Positions 18,067 to 26,888 of a stretch of DNA of 47,763 nucleotides are shown piece by piece. Position 1 is the stretch's first letter, and every line of letters starts with the position of its first letter. The notes beneath the pieces were generated by a model, which was given only the letters and a program-made list of their open reading frames with translations, ran no database searches and was not told the DNA's origin. This DNA is from Planctomycetaceae bacterium UBA4655 (GTDB lineage Bacteria > Planctomycetota > Planctomycetia > Pirellulales > UBA1268), in the NCBI GenBank assembly GCA_002405515.1, contig DHLZ01000079.1:2439-50201 (forward strand), written 5' to 3'. The position numbers were made by a program, and so were the translations under genes.

Positions 18067-18549
18067 ATGATGGTCGTGGCGGTTGGTATCACGGCGGAGG
18101 ATTTGCGAACAGCACCTTCGCCGACATCTCGTGGCGGCCGGTTGCCCGGGCTGTCGCGGTGTCTGGTCGTGACGGGCGAAGCCGGCTTCCGGAACCGCCT
18201 CCTGGCGGCGACGGAACTTGCCGGCTGGCAGGAGTGCGACGCGCCGGAAACGGACGCCGATCTCCATTCAGTCATCGACGGCGACTATCGGCTCGTGCTG
18301 GTCGACGTCGCGAATCCAGTCGGGGACCGAGTTTCCGACATGGTCGAGCTCGCGGAGGAGTTCGCCGCGAGGCCGGGCACGCTTGTCGTGATCTGCGGTC
18401 CGGAGGACGGCATGGACGAGGAGTTGTGGGCTCGCCAGCTCGGCGCTTGGGTCTATTTGCCGGGGGCGATCGCCGGAGATGGCCTCGTGTCGTTGTTTCA
18501 AGAGGCCGGCCGTCTGGCTGACCGTCGCAGTGTCTTCGTGAATTCGTGA
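18067..18549 (+). CDS. Degenerate response-regulator receiver-like protein
   Basis: Protein of 160 residues; the ATG at 18067 has GAGGAGG at 18054-18060. Residues from about 30 follow a CheY-like pattern: RCLVVTGEAGFRNRLLAATELAGW, YRLVLVDVANP (phospho-acceptor position D), LVVICGPEDG and GAWVYLPGAI. The paired acids after strand 1 are replaced by TGE, the Thr/Ser of strand 4 by CG and the conserved Lys of strand 5 by LPG, so phosphotransfer is unlikely. It stands alone 106 bases before the PEP-CTERM gene. It may be a stand-alone pseudo-receiver controlling the PEP-CTERM or polysaccharide genes, but this is inference from fold and place only. Confidence 0.65.
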   Translation: MMVVAVGITAEDLRTAPSPTSRGGRLPGLSRCLVVTGEAGFRNRLLAATELAGWQECDAPETDADLHSVIDGDYRLVLVDVANPVGDRVSDMVELAEEFAARPGTLVVICGPEDGMDEELWARQLGAWVYLPGAIAGDGLVSLFQEAGRLADRRSVFVNS

Positions 18550-18655
18550 GTGCGTTCGCACCCGGCTTCTGACTCTTCCATTTCCAGTTGCCCAAGTTTT
18601 TCATCTGTCCATTTTTCACCGTTTCCAAGTGAACCCATTGCAAAGGAGCAGTCTC

Positions 18656-19879
18656 ATGAGCGCCTCGTGTGTGTCCTTCCGGTCCGAGTCTGACAACGAC
18701 TACGCAATCGATTTTCGCGGGTCTTTCGAGAAGATTACCAAGCAGAATCGGCGGCCGCAGTATCGCCGTTCGAGCACGCCGCCAGTCAGCGTCAACGGTA
18801 TTCACAGGCGGCGCAACAGCCGCTGGACGTGGGGCCACCTCCGTGGCGCTCAGTCTCAGAATGTCCTCGCCTTCGCCCGCTGTGCCCTCGCCGCCGCTGC
18901 TGCCCTGTGTGCTTCTGCCACATCGGCGGGTGTGATTTCTTTCGGCACTTCTGCAGCTGCCTACAACTTGGTGCCGATCGGAAATCCCGGCAATGTAGCC
19001 AACCCGTCCGCACCCACCGGAACCCCCAACGTTCGCTCCCTCGGCGGTGGAAGCGTGGCGTACCTCTACGAGATCGGAGCCACCGAGGTGACGAACTCGC
19101 AGTACGCATACTTCCTCAACAGCGTCGCCAAAACGGATACCTACAACCTCTTCAATAGTTCGATGCGTATCTCCAGAACCGGTTCTGCAGGCAACTGGAG
19201 TTACTCAACAACGCCCGCCAACGCCAACCGGCCCGTGGGCTGGGTGTCGGCTCTCGACACCTTCCGGTTTGCCAACTGGATGCAGAATGGTATGCCGACG
19301 ACCGGCGTTCAAAATGCGTCCACGACGGAGAACGGCGTCTACAACATGGCTCTCTCCCAGCCGATTCGGCAGGCAGGAGCCTCTTTCTGGATTCCCAGCG
19401 TGAACGAGTGGTACAAGGCCGCCTACTATAATCCCACGCTCAACTCGGGTTCCGGTGGCTACATGCTCTATCCGGTGAACAGCAACTCGATCGTTTCGGG
19501 AACGGCTCCGGGCGGCGCCACAACGGCGAGCATTGCCAACGCCTACAACGGCTCGATCAACGTGGGTAGCTACACCAGTGCGACTTCATTCTATGGGGCC
19601 TTCGACATGGCGGGCAACGTGTCCGAGCGTCTCGACACCATCAGCGGCTCCAGTTACACCTACGCCTTGTCCCACTGGGTCAGCCCGGCCTCCCAGACGG
19701 CTTCGAACAGCTCGACCACGTTCAACGTCGCGTCGATCGGCGGCGAGCAAGCGCAGCTCGGCTTCCGTATCGCGGCCGTGCCGGAGCCCAGCACGATCGT
19801 ACTCGCCGGCATGGGCGCGGCGTCGGCTTTCATCGGCTTGAATCGTAAGAAGCTGAAGCGTGTCCGGCGGCGGGCCTGA
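18656..19879 (+). CDS. PEP-CTERM surface protein with SUMF1/FGE-like domain
   Basis: Protein of 407 residues; ATG 18656 has AAAGGAG at 18642-18648. The tail VPEPSTIVLAGMGAASAF, then a basic LKRVRRRA end, is a PEP-CTERM exosortase sorting signal. The body resembles a formylglycine-generating-enzyme fold: VAYLYEIGATEVTNSQYAYFLN, FRFANWMQNG, FWIPSVNEWYKAAYYNP, MAGNVSE and LGFRIA. The mature part has no cysteine, so enzymatic activity is unlikely; such proteins probably serve as extracellular binding modules. The N-terminus is unusual: about 65 basic, polar residues precede the hydrophobic signal segment (ALAAAAALCASATSAG). An exosortase was not found in this window. Confidence 0.88.
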   Translation: MSASCVSFRSESDNDYAIDFRGSFEKITKQNRRPQYRRSSTPPVSVNGIHRRRNSRWTWGHLRGAQSQNVLAFARCALAAAAALCASATSAGVISFGTSAAAYNLVPIGNPGNVANPSAPTGTPNVRSLGGGSVAYLYEIGATEVTNSQYAYFLNSVAKTDTYNLFNSSMRISRTGSAGNWSYSTTPANANRPVGWVSALDTFRFANWMQNGMPTTGVQNASTTENGVYNMALSQPIRQAGASFWIPSVNEWYKAAYYNPTLNSGSGGYMLYPVNSNSIVSGTAPGGATTASIANAYNGSINVGSYTSATSFYGAFDMAGNVSERLDTISGSSYTYALSHWVSPASQTASNSSTTFNVASIGGEQAQLGFRIAAVPEPSTIVLAGMGAASAFIGLNRKKLKRVRRRA

Positions 19880-19910
19880 TTCGGGTCGGTCCCATCTCTT
19901 CGAGGACTCG

Positions 19911-19955
19911 ACGCACGATGCCCTCCCTCCGGGAGGGCATCGTGCGTTCGTTTTC
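19911..19955 (+). terminator. Strong intrinsic terminator
   Basis: A perfect 17-bp stem (19911-19927 with 19931-19947) around the loop TCC is followed by TCGTTTTCG. It begins 31 bases past the PEP-CTERM stop, and should end that transcript and isolate the O-antigen ligase gene. Confidence 0.85.
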
Positions 19956-20011
19956 GCGGAACACGTGGCTTGCCCAGCCTGACTGTCCTGCCCCAGGGAG
20001 CCAACCCGGGC

Positions 20012-20065
20012 TTGACCCGTGCCGGCGATCCGGCCTAGCGTCCCAGCCCCGGCAGATGCCGGGGC
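20012..20065 (+). promoter_or_regulatory. Promoter candidate and leader hairpin of the O-antigen ligase gene
   Basis: TTGACC (20012-20017) and TAGCGT (20036-20041) are spaced by 18 bases. Immediately after, AGCCCCGGCA-GA-TGCCGGGGCT (20044-20065) forms a perfect 10-bp hairpin that ends six bases before the GAGGAGG ribosome site at 20071-20077. Such a structure at the 5' end of the transcript may stabilise the mRNA or modulate translation. The promoter assignment is by pattern only. Confidence 0.4.
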
Positions 20066-20084
20066 TTCCCGAGGAGGCTCGTCG

Positions 20085-21290
20085 ATGCCGCAAGTCTGCC
20101 TGGCCGCGCATGCGCGGGGCGGTCCGCGGCTGCTGCCGCCGCGGGAAAGGGTGCGGCCGCAAACCGCGTCGCTGTGGCTGGGCGGAGTCTGGATGCTGGC
20201 CCTGGCCCTGCTCCCGGTCTATGTCGGCAAGTCTGGAACCATCCAGCCAGGCCATGCCGTCATGGCCGTCGCGGCGGTTGCGACCCTGGCCGGCCATGCC
20301 GTCAAGCGTGATGAACTCTGGCTCGCATTCTGCATCCTCGACGCGGTCGTCGTGGCCCGCTGCAGCTGGGAAGGGTTGGTGACCTGGGAACTCCAGGAAA
20401 TGGCTTCGGCATCTTTTTTCGTCTTCAATTCGCTGGTCGTCCTGTCGCTGCGGGCCTTCGTCGAGCGCGAAGACGGCATGCGATTCATCTGTCGAGGGAT
20501 CGTGGCGGCACTCGTCGTCGCCGTCGCGGGAATTTTCCTGCTCGGCGTCCGCGAGTCGATCGGCACGAACACGCGGATTGCAGGGACGTTCAACAACCCC
20601 AATCAGCTCGGCTACTTCAGCACCTGCATCAGCGTCCTGCTGGCGGTGGCTTATTTCCGAGGATATCTGTCGCCGCGTCTGCTGTGCGTCGGGCTCTTGG
20701 CGGGCGGCTTTCTCGCGGTCGTCTCCCTCTCGAAGGCGGCCATGGTGTCAACCGCCATCGGCGTCGGGTTCCTCGCCCTCGGCTTCCGCCGCACATCCTC
20801 AGGGCTGTTCGTCGGCATTCTCGCATTGATGGCGACGCTGGCGCTGGTGATGAACAGCCTCGAGAGCGGAATGTTCGAGGACATCCCGGCAGTGCAACGG
20901 CTTCGGCTCATCGGGAACGACTCGGATGATTCCCTCGAGGCCCGCGGATACGGGATGCTGGCGTCAGACGAGCCGAGCGTCATCCTCTTCGGCCGGGGCC
21001 ACGGCGAGGTGATCGATACCCTCGGCCACGAGGTGCACAGCACCCTCGGCTCGGTATGGGTCGGATATGGTGCCGTCGGCTGGCTTATTTTCGTCGGCCT
21101 GCTCTGGATCTGGTCTCGGTCGCTGCACGCCCACTATGGACTGCTGCGAACACTGGCCATCGTGGCGCCGCCGCTGCTCTTCGGCCTGACCCACAACGGT
21201 TCCCGGGCGACGATTTTCTGGGTGCTGATGGCCGTGGCGCATGCCCGCGATGCCACCGGCACGAAACTTCCGGACAGGAGACGGGCATGA
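20085..21290 (+). CDS. O-antigen ligase / polymerase family membrane protein
   Basis: Protein of 401 residues from the ATG at 20085 with a strong ribosome site. About ten to eleven hydrophobic segments run from SLWLGGVWMLALALLPVYVG to the C-terminus. The Wzy_C signature region is present: AGTFNNPNQLGYFSTCISVLLAVAY, LSKAAMVSTAIGVGFLALGF, and the periplasmic loop LFGRGHGEVIDTLGHEVHSTLGSVWVGYGAVG. It should polymerise or ligate lipid-linked glycan at the outer face of the membrane. Its stop overlaps the start of the GT4-GNAT gene (ATGA), so the two act in the same pathway. A second protein of this family lies at 31585-34254. Confidence 0.85.
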   Translation: MPQVCLAAHARGGPRLLPPRERVRPQTASLWLGGVWMLALALLPVYVGKSGTIQPGHAVMAVAAVATLAGHAVKRDELWLAFCILDAVVVARCSWEGLVTWELQEMASASFFVFNSLVVLSLRAFVEREDGMRFICRGIVAALVVAVAGIFLLGVRESIGTNTRIAGTFNNPNQLGYFSTCISVLLAVAYFRGYLSPRLLCVGLLAGGFLAVVSLSKAAMVSTAIGVGFLALGFRRTSSGLFVGILALMATLALVMNSLESGMFEDIPAVQRLRLIGNDSDDSLEARGYGMLASDEPSVILFGRGHGEVIDTLGHEVHSTLGSVWVGYGAVGWLIFVGLLWIWSRSLHAHYGLLRTLAIVAPPLLFGLTHNGSRATIFWVLMAVAHARDATGTKLPDRRRA

Positions 21291-23057
21291 ATCTGTTGTT
21301 CGTGGCGAACAAGAAACTCCCCCCTCTGACTACCGGGTGCAGTACGGGCTGACGACCAAGGCCTGCCGCGTGTTTTTCGGTCTCCCCGGCCGGCCCGAGG
21401 GCGTGCCGGAGAGCCGCTTCGTGCACGTCGACGCCGGTGAGGGCTTCCGTCTGTCGGACCTGAGGACACTGGTGCGGCTGTGGGCCTTCCTCCGTCGTCG
21501 CGGCGTGGACTACGCGCATTTCAGTGCCACGATCCTGATTCTGCTCGGCCCCTACGTCGCGGCCGCGGCGGGCACCCCCTGCCTGATCACGCTCACGGGA
21601 TTCGGCCGGACGTTCACGAGCCGGCGACTCGCGTACCGGCTGTTGCGGCCCGTCTACTGGCTGCTCATGGCCGGCGCCGTGCGGATCGCGGAGCGGGTGC
21701 TTCTGCAGAACACCGGCGACGTCGCCGCGATGCGGGCCCGCTATCCGAAGTTGGCCTCGAAGTTCGTGCTCGTGGGCAGCGGTCTCGGCGTCGACGTCAG
21801 GCCCGTCGAACGACCCGCGGAGGTTTCGTGCGCGTGTTGCTGGTGGCCCGACTGCTGCCCGACAAGGGGGTCGGAGACTTCCTCACGGTGGCTTCCCGGC
21901 TGCACGGGCCGGAAGTGAAGTTCGTGCTCGTCGGACCGGCGGCCCGCGGCGGCGACAGCACGCTCCAAGCGGTGCGGCGCGCCGCGGAGGCCGGCGAGAT
22001 CGAGTATCTCGGCGAACTCGATGCCGACGGACTCCGACGCGAGTACGCGCTGGCACACGTGCTGCTCTTTCCTTCCGTTGGCGAGGGGATGCCGCGAGTC
22101 ATGCTGGAAGCCGGCTTCGCGGGGCTGTGCCCGGTGGCCTACGACATTCCGGCCAACAAGGACCTGGTGAGGCCCGGAGGAGGCATGCTCGTGCCCACCG
22201 GCGATCTCGAGGGGTTGGCGGCGGCCGTGGCCGGCCTGACGGCCGACCGGGACCGGATCACCGCCAACGCGCGGGCCTTCCAGCGGCACGTGGTGGCGGA
22301 ATTCGGCATGGAGGCGTTCGTTCGGAGGATGGATGGCATCGTGGCCTCGCTGCGACCCGACCGAGCGGCCGACGGTGAAGGCCCGACAGCCGCCGCAGCG
22401 GCACCGGGCATTCGCCCCGCCACACCCGCCGACCTGCCGGCCGTCGTCGCGGCGCACTCAGCGGCCTTTCCTGGATTCTTCCTGACCCGCATGGGGCCTC
22501 GATTCCTGGGTGCCTACTATCGGATGGTGCTCGAATCGCCGGAGGGCATCCTGCTGGTCGCCGAATCGGCGGGCGCCGTCGCCGGTTTCGTGGCCGGGAT
22601 CGCGCGGCCCGCCGCGTTCTACCGCGCCATGATGCGGCGGCCGTGGGCGCTGGGCTTCCCGGCGATGCTGCGTCTCGTCACGCGGCCAAGGTTGCTGCTC
22701 GACGTGGCGGAACGCGTGTGCCGGCTCGGCTCGAGCGGGCATCCGCAGGGGCATCGCGGCCCTAGTCAGGCCCGAGCCAAGCTGGCAAGTCTCGCGGTGC
22801 TTCCGTCCCAGCGGCGACTCGGGCTGGGTCGGCAACTCGTCGCGGCCTTCGTGGCGGAGGCCGGCCTGCGGCAGGTCGCGGAAGTCCGGCTCACGACCGA
22901 TGCGGTGGACAACCAGGCGACGCACGCCTTCTACGAGAGCCTCGGTTTCTCCCGCTCCTCCGACGTCCTGGGCACCGCGGACCGGCCACTCACCGAGTAC
23001 ACCATCACGACGGCCACCAGCGGAACCGGCGCCCCGCCCGTCGAGCGGGCGGCCTGA
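21287..23057 (+). CDS. GT4 glycosyltransferase fused to GNAT acetyltransferase; two single-base frameshifts
   Basis: The start ATG (21287) overlaps the ligase stop. MNLLFVANKKLPP is in one frame; adding one C to the C6 run near 21319-21324 continues as SDYRVQYGL in the next. That frame runs through the GT4 N-domain to VDVRPVERPAEV; adding one T at 21824-21826 restores VRVLLVARLLPDKGVGDFL, the donor domain with PSVGEGMPRVMLEAGFAG. After a Pro/Ala-rich linker near 22370-22410 a GNAT domain follows without a stop: IRPATPADLPAVVAAHSAAFPG, LASLAVLPSQRRLGLGRQLV and ATHAFYESLGF. A sugar transferase able to acetylate its product or donor is inferred. The two gaps may be sequencing errors. Confidence 0.75.
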
Positions 23058-23067
23058 CGCGGACCCG

Positions 23068-24102
<1,035 letters not shown>

Positions 24103-24187
24103 GAACACGGAGCCTCTCGTCGGTGGCTTTGCGCCCCGGTTGACCCGGGTCACACCCGCTGAATACGATGCCAGAAAGGCAGCGGCT

Positions 24188-24201
24188 TTGCAACGTTGCA
24201 A
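24188..24201. promoter_or_regulatory. Perfect 14-bp palindrome, operator candidate
   Basis: TTGCAACGTTGCAA is self-complementary over 14 bases and lies in the 183-base gap between the aminotransferase stop and the epimerase start. Its AT-rich, symmetrical form is like the binding site of a dimeric regulator. It could control a separate promoter for the epimerase. No regulator gene is adjacent. Confidence 0.35.
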
Positions 24202-24285
24202 TGGGGCTTGACTCACCCCATCAGTCACGCCGTGAATGCGGGAACGAAGATGGACCCATTCTCGGTGTCTTGCCGTGAGTTTGCG

Positions 24286-25545
24286 TCATGCGGCACGAAT
24301 CAGACTCTTCACCCCGGCCAGTGTCGCCGCTTGGAGCACTTTGCGGATGGCTTGTGACGTCTGGTCGATCTCGTCCGACGACAGCGTCGGGTGGACCAGG
24401 AACACGAGGCTGGTCTCCCCCAGCTCCCGGGCCACGGGAAGGCGATGCGGCGGCCGCAACCCCGCGGCGGCGAAGGCTTTTTCCGCGTAGATCTCGCTGC
24501 AGGAGCCGGGGCCACAAAAGACCCCCTCGGCCTGAATGGCTTGAACGATACGATCGCGCGTCCATCCCGGCTGTAGCCGTTCGCTCCGCACGAATGCGTA
24601 GTACTTGTAGTAGGCATGGCCGACGTGATCCGGAGGCTCCGGGATCCGCAGCGCCGGTTCACCGGCGAGTGCTGTCGATAGCCTCGCGGCATTCGCCCGC
24701 CGGGCGGCGACCAAGTGCGGCAGCCGACGCAGCATAACGCGTCCCATCGCGGCCTGTGGCTCCGTGAGCCGCCAGTTCGTGCCAAAGCTCTCGTGGCACC
24801 AAAGGAACCCGTGGGGCTTCCGTGGACGTTGCAGAACATCCCAGTCCTTGCCGTGATCCTTGAAGCTCCAGCACCGCCTCCACAGCTCGTGATCGTTGGT
24901 GACCAGCAGGCCGCCCTCGCCACCGGTCGTCATGATCTTGTCCTGGCAGAAAGAAAATGCGGCCGCGTGCCCCATCGAACCACAATGCCGGCCCTTGTAC
25001 ATGGCGTGATGCGCCTGGGCACAATCCTCGATGACCTTGATCCCCCGCGATTCCGCGAATGCCATGATCGGGTCGAGGTCACAAGGCCAGCCCGCCAGAT
25101 GAACGGCGACGATCGCCTTCGTGCGCTGTGTCGCCACGGCGCGAATGGTATCTACGGTGACGTTGCCGCTGTCGGGATCGAGGTCCGCCACGACCGGCTT
25201 CGCTCCGCGCATGACCACACAACTGGCCGAGGCGATGAACGTACGGCTGGGAACGATCACTTCGTCGCCTGGCCCGATGCCTAAGCCGTAGAGCGCCAAC
25301 TCCAACGCCACCGTGCCGTTCGTGAGTGCGATGGCATACCGGCTGCCGATCGCGGCGGCATACTCCGTCTCAAAGTCGCGGCATTCAGTCCCGGTCCAGT
25401 AGTTCACCTTGCCCGACCGCAGCACGCGGCTCGATGCCTCGATCAATTCCTCGTCGAAGTAGGGCCATGGTGACATCGATCCCGTCCGCACCGGACGTCC
25501 GCCGTCAATCGCCAGTCGGCTGCCGCCGGCACCCGTCGCTGTCAT
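24286..25545 (-). CDS. DegT/DnrJ/EryC1 sugar aminotransferase, PglE-like
   Basis: Protein of 419 residues; the ATG at 25545 follows an AAGGAGG site. Fold-type I PLP motifs are in order: YWTGTECRDFE, ALTNGTVALELAL, GDEVIVPSRTFIASA, VIEDCAQAHHA, and SFCQDKIMTTGGEGG, whose Lys near residue 203 forms the Schiff base. It should transfer an amino group from glutamate to the 4-keto sugar made by a PglF-type dehydratase. It lies next to a PglC-PglD fusion and four genes from PglF, so UDP-4-amino-trideoxy-GlcNAc is the likely product, on the way to UDP-diNAc-bacillosamine. Other 4-amino sugars remain possible. Confidence 0.87.
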   Translation of the reverse strand: MTATGAGGSRLAIDGGRPVRTGSMSPWPYFDEELIEASSRVLRSGKVNYWTGTECRDFETEYAAAIGSRYAIALTNGTVALELALYGLGIGPGDEVIVPSRTFIASASCVVMRGAKPVVADLDPDSGNVTVDTIRAVATQRTKAIVAVHLAGWPCDLDPIMAFAESRGIKVIEDCAQAHHAMYKGRHCGSMGHAAAFSFCQDKIMTTGGEGGLLVTNDHELWRRCWSFKDHGKDWDVLQRPRKPHGFLWCHESFGTNWRLTEPQAAMGRVMLRRLPHLVAARRANAARLSTALAGEPALRIPEPPDHVGHAYYKYYAFVRSERLQPGWTRDRIVQAIQAEGVFCGPGSCSEIYAEKAFAAAGLRPPHRLPVARELGETSLVFLVHPTLSSDEIDQTSQAIRKVLQAATLAGVKSLIRAA

Positions 25546-25609
25546 GCCGCCTCCTTGGGGTCCGTCCGGAACCGTGTCATTTCTGTTGAGGTACATTCCC
25601 ACGCCGCCG

Positions 25610-26884
25610 CTAGGCCGCCTTGCGGTCGTTCCCCTCTGACTCGAATGCACGCAGGTAGCGCGGCGTCTGCCCGATCAACGTCCTGCCCGGCGGAACATCT
25701 CGCACTACGACCGTTCCCGCGCCGACCGAGGCGTCGTCGCCAATGACGATCTTGGGGATGACGCTGCTGCCCGTCCCCAATGCCGACCTCCGGCCTAACG
25801 TCACCGTCCCGGCCAGATGGGCACCGGGCGCGATACTGGCGAAATCACCGACACGTCCATCGTGGTCGATGGACGCCGCCGTGTTGATGATCACGTGCCG
25901 ACCAACGACGACGTCAGGTTGCACGACAGCCCCCGCGAAGACGACCGTGCCGGGACCGAGCTGCGCCGACTGGTGAACGATGGCCTGCGGGTGGATCACC
26001 GTCAGCCAGTCGATGTTCAATCGCCGAGCGAGTCGCTCGCGGACCGCGTTATCGCCGATCGCGATCACCCCCGACACCAATCCGTCCAGTTCGTCGATCA
26101 TGTCGATAGAGCCCCGCACTGGGACGCCCAGCACGTCGGAGCCCCAAGCGCGAGGGCCGTCGTCGAACACCGCTTCGATTTCGATGCCGCACGCCTTCAG
26201 GGTGCTGACGACGACCTTGGCGTGGCCGCCCGCACCGATTACGACGACCCGCCTCGCCTGGGGAACCGCTCGCGCGGGGCTGGCGAATTCGGGCATCGTC
26301 ACATGGCCCGAGGCCGAGATTCCTCTGCGGCTCAGCACGGCGGCGATCGTCATCCACAGAATCCGGATGTCGAGCCACAGGCTCATGTTGTCGACGTACC
26401 AGACATCGAGTTCGAAGCGTTTCTCCCAGGCAACGGCATTGCGGCCGTTGACCTGCGCCCATCCCGTCACGCCCGGTAGGACGTCGTGTCGCCGGCTCTG
26501 CTCAGGGGAATAGAGGGACAGGTAGTGCGTCAGCAGCGGTCGCGGCCCGACCAGACTCATCTGCCCGAGAAGCACGTTCCATAGCTCCGGAAGCTCATCG
26601 AGGCTGCACGACCGAAGAAATCTTCCAACCCAGGGCAATCGCCGTTCGTCTGGAAGCAGTGTGCCGTCGGCAGCACGGGCATCGATCATCGTGCGAAACT
26701 TGCAGATCCGGAACAGCCGCCCCCCGAGCCCCGGACGCTCCTGCCAATAGAGGACCGGCGTTCCGAGGTGGATGCGCACGACGATGGCCGTCACCACGAG
26801 CACGGGAGCCAGCACCAGCAAGGCTGGAATCACGATCGCCAGATCGAGGAACCGCTTGCCGTATCGGACGTAAAACCCTGCCAT
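25610..26884 (-). CDS. PglC-PglD fusion: phosphoglycosyltransferase plus sugar O/N-acetyltransferase
   Basis: Residues 1-215 are a monotopic phosphoglycosyltransferase: YGKRFLDLAIVIPALLVLAPVLVVTAIVV (membrane re-entrant helix), QERPGLGGRLFRICKFRTM, the DE pair in SLDELPELWNVLLG, and SLVGPRPLL with LPGVTGWAQVNGRN. Residues about 235-424 are NeuD/PglD-like: RVVVIGAGGHAKVVVSTL followed by left-handed beta-helix hexapeptides. The fused arrangement recalls the bifunctional PglB of Neisseria, which makes UDP-diNAcBac and loads it on undecaprenyl phosphate. ATG 26884, 4 bases past the previous stop, matches the usual start; ATG 26917 is the alternative. Confidence 0.88.
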   Translation of the reverse strand: MAGFYVRYGKRFLDLAIVIPALLVLAPVLVVTAIVVRIHLGTPVLYWQERPGLGGRLFRICKFRTMIDARAADGTLLPDERRLPWVGRFLRSCSLDELPELWNVLLGQMSLVGPRPLLTHYLSLYSPEQSRRHDVLPGVTGWAQVNGRNAVAWEKRFELDVWYVDNMSLWLDIRILWMTIAAVLSRRGISASGHVTMPEFASPARAVPQARRVVVIGAGGHAKVVVSTLKACGIEIEAVFDDGPRAWGSDVLGVPVRGSIDMIDELDGLVSGVIAIGDNAVRERLARRLNIDWLTVIHPQAIVHQSAQLGPGTVVFAGAVVQPDVVVGRHVIINTAASIDHDGRVGDFASIAPGAHLAGTVTLGRRSALGTGSSVIPKIVIGDDASVGAGTVVVRDVPPGRTLIGQTPRYLRAFESEGNDRKAA

Positions 26885-26888
26885 CGCG

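Noticed and set aside
18656..19879. SUMF1-like protein considered as an active formylglycine-generating enzyme
   Set aside because: The mature protein contains no cysteine, and the tail is a sorting signal.
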